A stretch of 64,000 bases of DNA from Ravibacter sp037191015. GTDB lineage: Bacteria > Bacteroidota > Bacteroidia > Cytophagales > Spirosomataceae. The stretch covers positions 496,001 through 560,000 of the forward strand of contig JBBCKD010000027.1 in the NCBI GenBank assembly GCA_037191015.1, written 5' to 3'. The position numbers and the translations under genes are program-made. Shown here piece by piece: positions 16,618 to 24,282 of the stretch; position 1 is the stretch's first letter, and each line of letters starts with the position of its first letter. Under the pieces are notes generated by a model. That model searched no databases, was not told the DNA's origin, and worked only from the letters and a program-made list of their open reading frames with translations.

Positions 16618-17865
16618 ATGGATATACTGAGATTTATAACGGCCGGTTCCGTAGACAACGGAAAGAGCACACTGATAGGCAGGCTGCTTTTCGACACCAA
16701 GAACATCCTGGCCGATCAGATGAATGCCATAGAAAAGGCCAGCAAGTCCCGTAACAACGGGGAAATCGACCTGGCATTGCTGACAGACGGGCTCCGTTCA
16801 GAACGCGAGCAGGGCATTACGATAGACGTTGCCTACAAATACTTCCAGACGCCCAACAGGAAGTTCATAAGCATCGATGCTCCCGGCCATACGCAATATA
16901 CCCGTAATATGGTGACCGGCGCGTCGAACGCCGACCTTGCCATTATCCTGGTGGACGCACGTCTCGGGGTGATAGAGCAAACCAAGAGGCATTCGCTCAT
17001 CGCGGCCATGCTTAAAATCCCTTATGTGGTAGTGGCTATCAATAAAATGGACCTGGTCGGGTTTTCGGAAGACACATTCCTGAAAATTGCCCGGGAATAC
17101 CAGGAGCTGGCTGCCAAGCTGAAGATCGAAAATCTTAAGATCATACCGGTGAGCGCCCTGAACGGGGACAACATCGTGGAAAAGTCCCGGTCTATGCCCT
17201 GGTACCAGGGCGAGACCATGCTCTCCGTCCTCGAAACCGCCGATGTGCACCGGGGCGCTGCCGGCCTGGGAGCCCGCTTCCCTGTACAGTATGTGCTTCG
17301 CCCCCAGTCGGAAGAGCTTCATGACTACCGCGGCTATGCGGGGCGTCTTTTGAGCGGAAGCCTGAAAAAGGGAGATAAGATATCTGTAATGCCTGTCGGG
17401 CAAACCTCGACAATAGCTAAAATAGAAGTCTACGGCAATGAAGTCGATGAGATCTCCGTTCCACAGTCGGCTACTATCCTGCTTGAGGACGATATCGACA
17501 TCAGCCGGGGAGATATTATTGTAGGCGCTGACGACAGGCAACCTGTACCGGCCCAGGATGTAGCAAGCCTGGTATGCTGGATGGATGACCGTAAAGAGCT
17601 TAAACCGGGCAATAAGTATCTTCTCCAACATGGAACTTCCAGAGTAAGATGCGCTGTTAAGCATATTGACTACCGGATCGATATCAACTCTTACGTGGAA
17701 GAAGAAGGAGTCGATTCCCTGAAGTTAAATGATGTGGCCAGAGTAGTGCTGCGTACTGCCCAGCCCCTTGCTTTTGACTCATATGCCCAAAACCGTGCCA
17801 ATGGAGGCGCTATTTTGATCGATGAAACGAGCAATGTAACAGTAGGAGCCTGTATGCTGGACTAA
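16618..17865 (+). CDS. cysN: Sulfate adenylyltransferase subunit 1 (GTPase)
   Basis: A 415-residue translation-factor-like GTPase that drives APS synthesis. The G-domain has GSVDNGKSTLIGRLL (P-loop), IDAPGHTQYTRNM (G3) and AINKMDLVG (G4). EF-Tu-like beta-barrel domains follow. No APS-kinase (CysC) domain is fused at the C-terminus, which ends at residue 415. This agrees with direct reduction of APS by the iron-sulfur CysH upstream. Confidence 0.97.
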   Translation: MDILRFITAGSVDNGKSTLIGRLLFDTKNILADQMNAIEKASKSRNNGEIDLALLTDGLRSEREQGITIDVAYKYFQTPNRKFISIDAPGHTQYTRNMVTGASNADLAIILVDARLGVIEQTKRHSLIAAMLKIPYVVVAINKMDLVGFSEDTFLKIAREYQELAAKLKIENLKIIPVSALNGDNIVEKSRSMPWYQGETMLSVLETADVHRGAAGLGARFPVQYVLRPQSEELHDYRGYAGRLLSGSLKKGDKISVMPVGQTSTIAKIEVYGNEVDEISVPQSATILLEDDIDISRGDIIVGADDRQPVPAQDVASLVCWMDDRKELKPGNKYLLQHGTSRVRCAVKHIDYRIDINSYVEEEGVDSLKLNDVARVVLRTAQPLAFDSYAQNRANGGAILIDETSNVTVGACMLD

Positions 17866-17907
17866 CACATTCTTTTACTATGAAGAGTTTGTAAGAAATT
17901 AAAATCC

Positions 17908-17936
17908 TACATTTGTTAACCTATTAATTCCATAGG
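17908..17936 (+). promoter_or_regulatory. Promoter and palindromic operator of the sulfite reductase gene
   Basis: A -7 box, TACATTTG (17908-17915), is followed directly by the dyad CCTAT-TAATTCC-ATAGG (17920-17936), just before the ATG at 17941. A TTG exists upstream but at a shorter than usual spacing (16). The dyad lies where transcription should start, as expected for a repressor site. It shares CTATTA with the metZ leader palindrome. Confidence 0.45.
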
Positions 17937-17940
17937 ATAT

Positions 17941-20103
17941 ATGAAAGAAGTTAAATTCAGCGAGCGGGTCAGTGAGCGTGCCAAAAAAGACATCCTTGAA
18001 CTCCAGGGAAAAATCGAGAGCATGGTAAGCGGTGAAATGACCGCTGAAATGTTCAGGAAATATCGTCTGGCACGGGGTGTATACGGTCAGCGTCAGCCTG
18101 GTGTGCAGATGACGAGGATCAAATTACCTTACGGAAAAATCAGTTCCGGTCAGCTGATACGCATCGCCGATTGTTCGGACAAATATGCTACCGGGAATCT
18201 TCACGCCACTACGCGCCAGGATATACAATTGCATTTCGTCAAACTGGCGGATTCTCCGCACCTGTGGGCTGATCTTGAAGATGTGGGTGTAACCATGAAA
18301 GAAGCCTGCGGCAATACGGTCCGTAATATTACGGCATCCCCTACCGCAGGTATCGACCCCGACGAGCCTTTCGACGTCAGCCCCTATGCGCAGCAGACTT
18401 TCGAGTACCTGCTGCGAAATCCTATCTGCCAGGATATGGGGAGGAAGTTTAAGATTTCCTTCTCCTCTTCCGAAAAAGATACCGCTTTCTCCTTTATCCA
18501 CGATGTAGGGCTGATCCCGCTTGTGGTTGAGGAGCCTGATGGAAAGAAAAAGAGAGGTTTCAGGGTCGTGGTTGGCGGTGGACTGGGCGCCCAGCCTATG
18601 GCGGCTCAGCTACTTTATGACTTCCTTGAAGAAGAATATATCATCCCGCTTATCGAGGCCATTATCAGGGTTTTCGATCGCTACGGTGAAAGGACAAAAC
18701 GCCACAAAGCCCGCATGAAGTACCTGCTGGCCGACGTCGGCCTGGAAGAATTCACGCGCCTTATCGAAGCCGAATGGCCTTCGGTAAAACATAAGTCTTT
18801 CTGGATGAAGGGTACGGAAGACGTACCGGCAGCTCCTTCCGAAAGCACGCTGACACTGGCCGGGCTTAAAGAAGGAACTTCCGATGAAGAGTTCAGGAAA
18901 TGGCTGACTACCAACGTGTTCGAGCAGAAGCAAAAAGGATGGCATGCTGTTCAGCTCAAAGTACCTCTGGGTGATATTCACTCCGATACTGCCCGCGTAC
19001 TCGCGGCAATCGTAAAAGAGCATGCCGCCGACGATATCAGGGTGACTGCCAACCAGGGTTATCTTCTCCGGGATATCAGGGCGCAGGACCTGGAAACCGT
19101 ATACCGGAAGCTGGAGGCGCTGAAGCTGGCTTCTGCCGGTTTTGACAGTACCCACGACATTACTACCTGCCCGGGTACGGATACCTGTAACCTGGCCATT
19201 ACCAGCAGTTACGGTATTACAAGGGTACTCGAAGAAATGATGCTCAATGAATATCCTGACCTGGTTTACAACAGCGATATTAAAATAAAGATCAGCGGCT
19301 GTATGAACGGCTGCGGGCAGCACAGCTCCAGCAACATCGGCTACCACGGCAGCTCCCTTAAACACGGGCAGCATGTGCTTCCCGCACTTCAGATACTGCT
19401 CGGTGGCGGCTATTCCGGCTCGGGCCTGGGTCAGGTAGGTGAAAAGGTGATTAAAATCCCCGGAAAACGCGGACCGCAATCGCTGAGGCTGCTTCTCGAT
19501 GACTACCTGGCAAATGCTTTCGAAGGAGAATATTTCAATCTCTATTACAAGAGGAAAGGGAAAAGCTATTTCTACCAGTTGCTGCGTCCGCTTGCCGACC
19601 TTTCCACTATAACCGAAGAGGATTTCCGGGATTACGATCACGACGAGATCTACAAAACCGAAATAGGTGTGGGAGAGTGCGCCGGCGTGATGCTGGACCT
19701 GGTTTCGAGCACGCTCATCGAATCGAAGGAAAAGCTGCTGCTGGCGCAGGAGCTCTTATCGGCCGGGCAGTGGGCAGACGGTATCTACCATGCCTACGGA
19801 TCAATGATTACGGGGGCCAAGGCGCTCCTTCTGGGAGAGGGAGTGGCGACCAACACGCAGCATGGCATCATGAAGGATTTCGACGAGCACTTCGGAGATT
19901 ATTTCTGCCCGGCTGAAAATAAGGATGGCTTCAGGCAGATCGTGCTGACCATCAATAAAAACGAGCCCACGGAAGAATTCGCCCGGTACTATGTCGGGAA
20001 CGCGAAAGAGTTCCTGGATTACATCCGCAGCTACAGGGAAAGTAATGTTAACCCGCAGGCCGAACCAATTCTCCAGGAAGAGGTATTCGGCATGGACAGC
20101 TAA
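17941..20103 (+). CDS. Siroheme [4Fe-4S] sulfite reductase with C-terminal HEPN-like domain
   Basis: A 720-residue ferredoxin-type nitrite/sulfite reductase, here almost certainly for six-electron reduction of sulfite to sulfide. The cluster/siroheme cysteines lie in TTCPGTDTCNLAITSS (about residue 410) and SGCMNGCGQHSSSNIG (about 452). The usual duplicated ferrodoxin-like and catalytic halves fill residues 1-580. The last 130 or so residues form a helical extension (TLIESKEKLLLAQELLSAGQWADGIYHAYGSMITGAKALLL) that resembles HEPN domains; such tails are seen on Bacteroidota homologues. Own promoter with a palindrome at its start site. It is followed 5 bp later by cobA, which makes the siroheme precursor. 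Confidence 0.92.
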   Translation: MKEVKFSERVSERAKKDILELQGKIESMVSGEMTAEMFRKYRLARGVYGQRQPGVQMTRIKLPYGKISSGQLIRIADCSDKYATGNLHATTRQDIQLHFVKLADSPHLWADLEDVGVTMKEACGNTVRNITASPTAGIDPDEPFDVSPYAQQTFEYLLRNPICQDMGRKFKISFSSSEKDTAFSFIHDVGLIPLVVEEPDGKKKRGFRVVVGGGLGAQPMAAQLLYDFLEEEYIIPLIEAIIRVFDRYGERTKRHKARMKYLLADVGLEEFTRLIEAEWPSVKHKSFWMKGTEDVPAAPSESTLTLAGLKEGTSDEEFRKWLTTNVFEQKQKGWHAVQLKVPLGDIHSDTARVLAAIVKEHAADDIRVTANQGYLLRDIRAQDLETVYRKLEALKLASAGFDSTHDITTCPGTDTCNLAITSSYGITRVLEEMMLNEYPDLVYNSDIKIKISGCMNGCGQHSSSNIGYHGSSLKHGQHVLPALQILLGGGYSGSGLGQVGEKVIKIPGKRGPQSLRLLLDDYLANAFEGEYFNLYYKRKGKSYFYQLLRPLADLSTITEEDFRDYDHDEIYKTEIGVGECAGVMLDLVSSTLIESKEKLLLAQELLSAGQWADGIYHAYGSMITGAKALLLGEGVATNTQHGIMKDFDEHFGDYFCPAENKDGFRQIVLTINKNEPTEEFARYYVGNAKEFLDYIRSYRESNVNPQAEPILQEEVFGMDS

Positions 20104-20108
20104 GAGAA

Positions 20109-20873
20109 ATGAAGCTTATCTTGGTAGGAGCAGGTCCCGGTGACCCAGAGCTCCTTACACTGAAGGGTGCGAAAGTACTGGCAAATGCCAGGGTAGTTTT
20201 GTATGACGCCCTGGTTCATCCCGCATTGCTCGCGCATTGCCGGGAAGACTGCTTCAGGATACAGGTGGGTAAAAGAGGCGGACAGCTAAGCTGCAAGCAG
20301 GACGAAATCAACCGGCTTATATATCATTATGCCTGCGAAGCCGGAGAAGTCGTCAGGCTGAAGGGAGGTGACCCTTTCGTCTTCGGAAGGGGATATGAAG
20401 AAATAGAATTTGCGTCAAAGCTGGGGATTACCTGCGAAGTCGTACCGGGCATTTCGAGCACCTATGCCGTACCGGCGCTCGCCGGTATCCCGGTAACTCT
20501 GCGGGGATACAGCGAGAGCTTCTGGGTAATCACCGGGACAACCCGTGATCATGTGCTTTCCGAAGACGTGGCGCTGGCCGCCAGGTCTACCGCTACGGTG
20601 ATTATTCTCATGGGCGTACAGCGGCTTCCCGAAATCGTCGAGACCTATACAGAGATCGGCCGGCAAAATGAAGCCATCGCCATCATCCAGGATGGAAGCC
20701 TGAAAAGCCAGAAAGTTGTTTCGGGTAAAATAAATAACATCCTGAGGCTGGCCCAGGAACAGCAGGTGGGCTCGCCCGCAGTCATTGTCATCGGGCCGGT
20801 TGCAGCGCTCCCGGAAAAAGCCCGGGTGTTAGCGTCGCCTTATTCCACTACTTCTACGGAAATCATACGGTAA
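20109..20873 (+). CDS. cobA: Uroporphyrinogen-III C-methyltransferase
   Basis: A 254-residue SAM-dependent methyltransferase that makes precorrin-2 for siroheme. Signatures are LVGAGPGDPELLTLKGAKVL, the RLKGGDPFVFGRG motif, VVPGISSTYAVPALAGIPVTLRG and the methyl-donor-site region TVIILMGVQRLPEI. It is CobA/SUMT only. No CysG-type dehydrogenase/ferrochelatase domain is fused, so siroheme completion must be encoded elsewhere. Its 3' end overlaps the convergent DUF3299 gene by 34 bp. Confidence 0.96.
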   Translation: MKLILVGAGPGDPELLTLKGAKVLANARVVLYDALVHPALLAHCREDCFRIQVGKRGGQLSCKQDEINRLIYHYACEAGEVVRLKGGDPFVFGRGYEEIEFASKLGITCEVVPGISSTYAVPALAGIPVTLRGYSESFWVITGTTRDHVLSEDVALAARSTATVIILMGVQRLPEIVETYTEIGRQNEAIAIIQDGSLKSQKVVSGKINNILRLAQEQQVGSPAVIVIGPVAALPEKARVLASPYSTTSTEIIR

Positions 20874-21298
20874 CAGAGCTGATCTGTATTGTCGGCATTT
20901 AACTGCAGGACACCCTTCAGGGTGCGTATCTCATCGGTTTTAAAGCGCCGGGGCTTCGATTTAAATTCCAGCTCCATAAGGGTTTCAGGGCCGGCGCTCC
21001 CGCAAAAGAAGCACGACGACATCGGTTTTTCAGAGATCACATAGATATCGTCGGGCAGGCTTACCGGTATCATATAGCCTTTAATCTGCACCTGCTTTCC
21101 TTCGAGCTCCCTCACAGAAGACCCGAATGTCGGGATCTTGATAAAATCCCGCTGCTGCAGGTTCAGCCTTTCCCTGAAAGTAACATCGGTCAATGTCTTC
21201 CAGGTAATCCGGATCGCTCCACCGCCCCCCGCCGCCACAAAGGATACCGCCGGTATAAACAGTAAAACAAAAACAGCTGCCAGGACAAATCGTCTCAT
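20840..21298 (-). CDS. DUF3299-family exported protein (copy 1)
   Basis: A 152-residue protein with a signal peptide (about 1-22) and the family core. That core is ITWKTLTDVTF, GKQVQIKGYMIPV, SSCFFCGSAGPETLMELEF and RRFKTDEIRTLKGVLQLN. The CxxC in CFFCG may bind a metal or be redox-active. Three copies occur in this window, two of them adjacent. The start ATG lies 10 bp after the stop of copy 2, so they are co-transcribed. DUF3299 proteins often sit near metal-transport genes; the function itself is not known to me. Confidence 0.85.
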   Translation of the reverse strand: MRRFVLAAVFVLLFIPAVSFVAAGGGGAIRITWKTLTDVTFRERLNLQQRDFIKIPTFGSSVRELEGKQVQIKGYMIPVSLPDDIYVISEKPMSSCFFCGSAGPETLMELEFKSKPRRFKTDEIRTLKGVLQLNADNTDQLCYRMISVEVVE

Positions 21299-21308
21299 TG
21301 TCTCATCA

Positions 21309-21773
21309 TCACATCACCGCCTCCGCCGAAGTCAGGATATAATTCAGGTGCTCCACATCTTCCGGGTTTAGTTTCAGCACTCCCCTGATCGTCCTGATCT
21401 CGTCAGTTTTAAACCTTCTTCCCTTCTTCCTGAACTCAAGCTCTATGAGCGACTCGGGCCCCGATCCTCCGCAAAAAAAGCACTGCGCCATAGGCTTGGC
21501 TGAGATCACATAAAATTCCCCGGTTTCATCTACCGGGATCATATAACCCTTGATCGAGACCGTCTTACCTTCCAACGCCTTCACCTTATCTCCGAATATC
21601 GGGTACATGAAGTACATTTCTTCCTGCTTGTTGAACTTCCGGGTATAGGTGATGTCCGTCAGCGTTTCCCAGGTAATGGCAATTTCCTCCTTCTCAGGCT
21701 TTGACACAAACGCCCCGCTGATACCCAAAAGCAGTACCCAGGAGAATTTTCTGAATTGTTTTCCTAGCTTCAT
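21309..21773 (-). CDS. DUF3299-family exported protein (copy 2)
   Basis: A 154-residue paralogue of the adjacent copy. It has a signal anchor (about residues 8-24), then ITWETLTDITYTRKFN, GKTVSIKGYMIPVDETGEFYVIS, AQCFFCGGSGPESLIELEF, RRFKTDEIRTIRGVLKLN. Copies 1 and 2 look like a tandem duplication that has since diverged at the N-termini. It lies downstream of a histidine-rich lipoprotein gene on the same strand, with a palindromic repeat between them. Confidence 0.85.
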   Translation of the reverse strand: MKLGKQFRKFSWVLLLGISGAFVSKPEKEEIAITWETLTDITYTRKFNKQEEMYFMYPIFGDKVKALEGKTVSIKGYMIPVDETGEFYVISAKPMAQCFFCGGSGPESLIELEFRKKGRRFKTDEIRTIRGVLKLNPEDVEHLNYILTSAEAVM

Positions 21774-21791
21774 CTGTATTAAATTTCAAAT

Positions 21792-21855
21792 AACCTCTCT
21801 GCGACTTTGCGCCTCTGCGTGAAAAAATCTCGCAAAGACGCAGAGCCGCAGAGGT
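21792..21855. repeat. Palindromic element built of CTCTGCG/CTTTGCG heptamers
   Basis: The left arm is three spaced heptamers (CTCTGCG, CTTTGCG, CTCTGCG). After an A/T loop (GTGAAAAAATCT) the right arm is their complement in a shifted order (CGCAAAG, CGCAGAG, CGCAGAG). It can fold into an imperfect hairpin of more than 20 bp. It sits in the 100-bp gap between the lipoprotein and DUF3299 copy 2. It resembles the repeated palindromes scattered in many Bacteroidota genomes. Confidence 0.65.
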
Positions 21856-21873
21856 TTATTCAGGAACGGTCTG

Positions 21874-22293
21874 TTATTCTCCGGCTCCCAATGACTTCCT
21901 GATCTCCTCAATAGCTGCCCGGGCATTTTTCTGATAATCCAGCATCGACTGATCGGTCATGGAAGGCGCGGCCTTATGGCTATGCTCATGCGTATGTCCT
22001 TCTTCACCGTGATCATGCGAATGCTCAAAGCCGGGCACCTCGTACAAGCCATCTTTCCAGCTGTGCAGCAAATCATGAATACTGTCCAAACGGGCTACCG
22101 CCTGGCTATCCCCTCCGGCCTTTGCTTCTCCCTGCAGCGTTTCCAGGAGCTCATGGGTTTCATTGTAAATTTCAACCGCCTCGAGATGGACCTGGTTGGC
22201 TTCCGTCAGCACTTCATTCGGACCCTGCCCGGACGAACATGACAGGAAAGTCCCGATGCTACAAACTGAAGCAAATAAAAAGATATTCTTCAT
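21874..22293 (-). CDS. Histidine-rich lipoprotein
   Basis: A 139-residue lipoprotein: the lipobox is LSCS (Cys19). The middle contains a dense His/Asp/Glu cluster (HSHDHGEEGHTHEHSH, about residues 91-106) of the kind that binds zinc, nickel or copper. The flanks are helical (EAVEIYNETHELLETLQGEAK and DYQKNARAAIEEIRKSL). Together with the adjacent CxxC DUF3299 proteins it suggests a small periplasmic metal-handling set; this is inference. No TonB receptor or transporter is next to it. Confidence 0.78.
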   Translation of the reverse strand: MKNIFLFASVCSIGTFLSCSSGQGPNEVLTEANQVHLEAVEIYNETHELLETLQGEAKAGGDSQAVARLDSIHDLLHSWKDGLYEVPGFEHSHDHGEEGHTHEHSHKAAPSMTDQSMLDYQKNARAAIEEIRKSLGAGE

Positions 22294-22379
22294 AATGTCT
22301 TTAAAATAATATTGTGATAAAATACATGCTTAAGTTCTTTTTCATTCCCTGCGGGCGTTTCATCGGCACATGGTCATTT

Positions 22380-22718
22380 TCAGCAAAGACGGCTCCCGTT
22401 CGGAACCGGTCTTTCCACCGAAACCAATACTATATCTCCGTTTGCATCGGCTAAGCCCGTAACAAGGCACTCAGACATAAACGTTCCGATCTGCTTCCGC
22501 GGAAAGTTCACGACTGCTACCACCTGTCTTCCCGGAAGCTCACCCGGACTATAGTGCTTCGTGATCTGGGCGCTGCTCTTTTTTATACCTATTTCCGGCC
22601 CGAAATCTATCCATAGCTTGTAGGCAGGCTTCCTCGCCTCCCCGAATTCAGCAACTTCCACAATGGTACCGATCCTCAGTTCCACCTTTTCGAATTGCTG
22701 CCAGTCAATCAGCTCCAT
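22380..22718 (-). CDS. csaA: CsaA-type tRNA-binding-domain chaperone
   Basis: A 112-residue single-domain OB-fold protein (about 1-112), matching CsaA, an export-linked chaperone related to the tRNA-binding domain of methionyl/phenylalanyl-tRNA synthetases. Recognisable parts are VELRIGTIVEVAEFGEARKPAYKLWIDFG, IKKSSAQITKHY, GRQVVAVVNFPRKQIGTFMSECLVTG. The protein acts as a homodimer in known members. Length is as expected. Confidence 0.93.
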   Translation of the reverse strand: MELIDWQQFEKVELRIGTIVEVAEFGEARKPAYKLWIDFGPEIGIKKSSAQITKHYSPGELPGRQVVAVVNFPRKQIGTFMSECLVTGLADANGDIVLVSVERPVPNGSRLC

Positions 22719-22791
22719 ACATAATAACTAAAACTTTACTTCAAATATACCACACTACTTTAGCCAAACGCCTTCCTGTTCTAAATAAATC

Positions 22792-22860
22792 CCCTTCGAC
22801 TCCGCTCAGGAGCCGCAAGTCGACTTTGCCATAATTCATCATTCATAACTCATAATTCAC
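22792..22860. repeat. Short dispersed-repeat stretch next to the thioesterase 3' end
   Basis: The word CCCTTCGACTCCGCTCAGG (22792-22810) and a run of TCATAATTCAT-like units (22831-22860) lie side by side. The second runs into the stop codon of the thioesterase gene. Both types are reminiscent of dispersed repeats at gene ends in Bacteroidota. Confidence 0.45.
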
Positions 22861-23350
22861 TTCCCTCCTCCAGCGGGAAAGCAGTCAAAACAAGATTGGA
22901 AGCCGATTTAGCAATAAGCTTTTCTTCGGAATCCCTGATCTCGCATTCACAATGCACAATATTCCTGCCTTCTCTCACCACCTTCGCAGTAGCGATCAGC
23001 TTTGTCCCGATCCGGGCCGGGTTCAGGAAATCACAGTTCAGGTTTACGGAAGTATGTGCATACCGGTTGCCCAGCAGGTATACCATAATCCCGAGCATAT
23101 CATCCATTATCATAGCTGCTGCCCCGCCGTGCAGCGTCTTCATCGGGTTGGTCATATCCTCCCTAACTACAAACTCAGCCACCAGCCTGCCCCTGCTCAC
23201 TTCCTTAAGCGTTCCGCCCAGCCATCGGGTGGCGCCCGAAGGGACCCGTTCAAAAGCATCTTCTATTTGTTCTTTGAAATATTCGATTCGCGAATTTGTT
23301 CCGGCTTGCTGCATCCGACTGTTTTTTTGTGTTTTTTTGTACCTGCTCAA
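22850..23350 (-). CDS. PaaI-family hotdog thioesterase
   Basis: A 166-residue hotdog-fold acyl-CoA thioesterase. The core has MTNPMKTLHGGAAAMIMDDMLGIMVYLL, with the helix-capping HGG motif and the catalytic acidic residue (Asp in MDDM). SVNLNCDFLNPARIGTKLIATAKVVREGRNIVHCECEI follows. The first 12 residues (MSRYKKTQKNSR) may not be translated; Met13 (start near 23314) is an equally likely start. Substrate is unknown; phenylacetyl-type or general aryl/acyl-CoA cleanup is typical. Confidence 0.85.
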   Translation of the reverse strand: MSRYKKTQKNSRMQQAGTNSRIEYFKEQIEDAFERVPSGATRWLGGTLKEVSRGRLVAEFVVREDMTNPMKTLHGGAAAMIMDDMLGIMVYLLGNRYAHTSVNLNCDFLNPARIGTKLIATAKVVREGRNIVHCECEIRDSEEKLIAKSASNLVLTAFPLEEGSEL

Positions 23351-23424
23351 CTTCTTCTTCAGAATTCCAAAATAGTAATTATCTATGAAAATTGCTTTTA
23401 CTTTACTCCTATTTATGCATTTTT

Positions 23425-23455
23425 TTGGTATGGTACCGAGGAAACACTAACTTTG
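23425..23455 (+). promoter_or_regulatory. Promoter of the phosphosulfolactate synthase gene
   Basis: TTG (23425-23427), 20 bases, TAACTTTG (23448-23455): a consensus Bacteroidota promoter 30 bp before the ATG at 23485. The gene downstream should therefore have a short leader. Confidence 0.68.
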
Positions 23456-23484
23456 GACACATATAACGCCCTAAGGTATACAGG

Positions 23485-24282
23485 ATGAATTATCACTTAC
23501 TGCAAATCCCTGATAGAACCCCCAAGCCTCGGGAAAGTGGTTTGACCATGATGATGGACAAGGGCCTGAGCCTCCGGCAGGTTGAAGACTGCCTTTCTGT
23601 CGCAGAAAATTACATTGATATTGTAAAGCTGGGTTGGGCCACTTCATACGTCACGCCCAACTTAAAAGAGAAAATAAACGCCTACCACCAGGCGGGAATA
23701 CCTGTTTACTTCGGCGGAACTTTATTCGAGGCATTCCTCGTCCGGGACCAGTTTGACGACTATCGCCGGATCCTCGATGAATACAAGATCTTCCATGCGG
23801 AAGTATCGGACGGATCGATAGAGCTGGAGCACGATTTAAAATGCCATTTCATCCAGGAACTTTCGAAAGACTTCGTTGTCTTATCGGAGGTAGGATCTAA
23901 AGACGAGGAAAAGATCATACCTCCGTACCAATGGATCAAGCTGATGAATGCGGAATTGCAGGCAGGCGCCTGGAAAGTGATCGGAGAAGCGCGCGAATCC
24001 GGGAACGTAGGTCTCTTCAGGGCTTCAGGCGAAGTACGCCAGGGGCTTATCGACGAAATCCTGACCGCTATCCCCCCGGACAAAATCATCTGGGAAGCGC
24101 CGCAGAAGTCGCAGCAGGCCTGGTTTGTCAAATTATGCGGGTCCAACGTTAACCTGGGCAATATTGCCCCCGAGGAAGTGATCCCCCTTGAAACTATTCG
24201 TCTGGGATTAAGAGGCGATACTTTCTCTCATTTTCTCAACCAAAAAACTAAAATTGAATGGAAATTATCAGCCAGATCCTAG
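23485..24282 (+). CDS. comA: Phosphosulfolactate synthase (ComA-like)
   Basis: A 265-residue TIM-barrel enzyme of the ComA family, which adds sulfite to phosphoenolpyruvate to give (2R)-phospho-3-sulfolactate. Family features are the N-terminal PRESGLTMMMDKGLS, IDIVKLGWATSYV, IPVYFGGTLFEAFLVR, the HAEVSDGSIEL segment, SEVGSKDE, VIGEAREGNVGLF-like and GSNVNLGNIAPEEVIPLETIRLGLRGDT. In archaea the product feeds coenzyme M. In Bacteroidota it could supply sulfonates, for example for sulfonolipids, which would draw sulfite from the nearby assimilation block. That use is inference. The gene overlaps the DedA gene by 25 bp. Confidence 0.9.
   Translation: MNYHLLQIPDRTPKPRESGLTMMMDKGLSLRQVEDCLSVAENYIDIVKLGWATSYVTPNLKEKINAYHQAGIPVYFGGTLFEAFLVRDQFDDYRRILDEYKIFHAEVSDGSIELEHDLKCHFIQELSKDFVVLSEVGSKDEEKIIPPYQWIKLMNAELQAGAWKVIGEARESGNVGLFRASGEVRQGLIDEILTAIPPDKIIWEAPQKSQQAWFVKLCGSNVNLGNIAPEEVIPLETIRLGLRGDTFSHFLNQKTKIEWKLSARS

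Noticed and set aside
18610..19641. Minus-strand frame of 343 codons inside the sulfite reductase gene
   Set aside because: Antisense shadow; the plus-strand protein has clear siroheme and cluster motifs.
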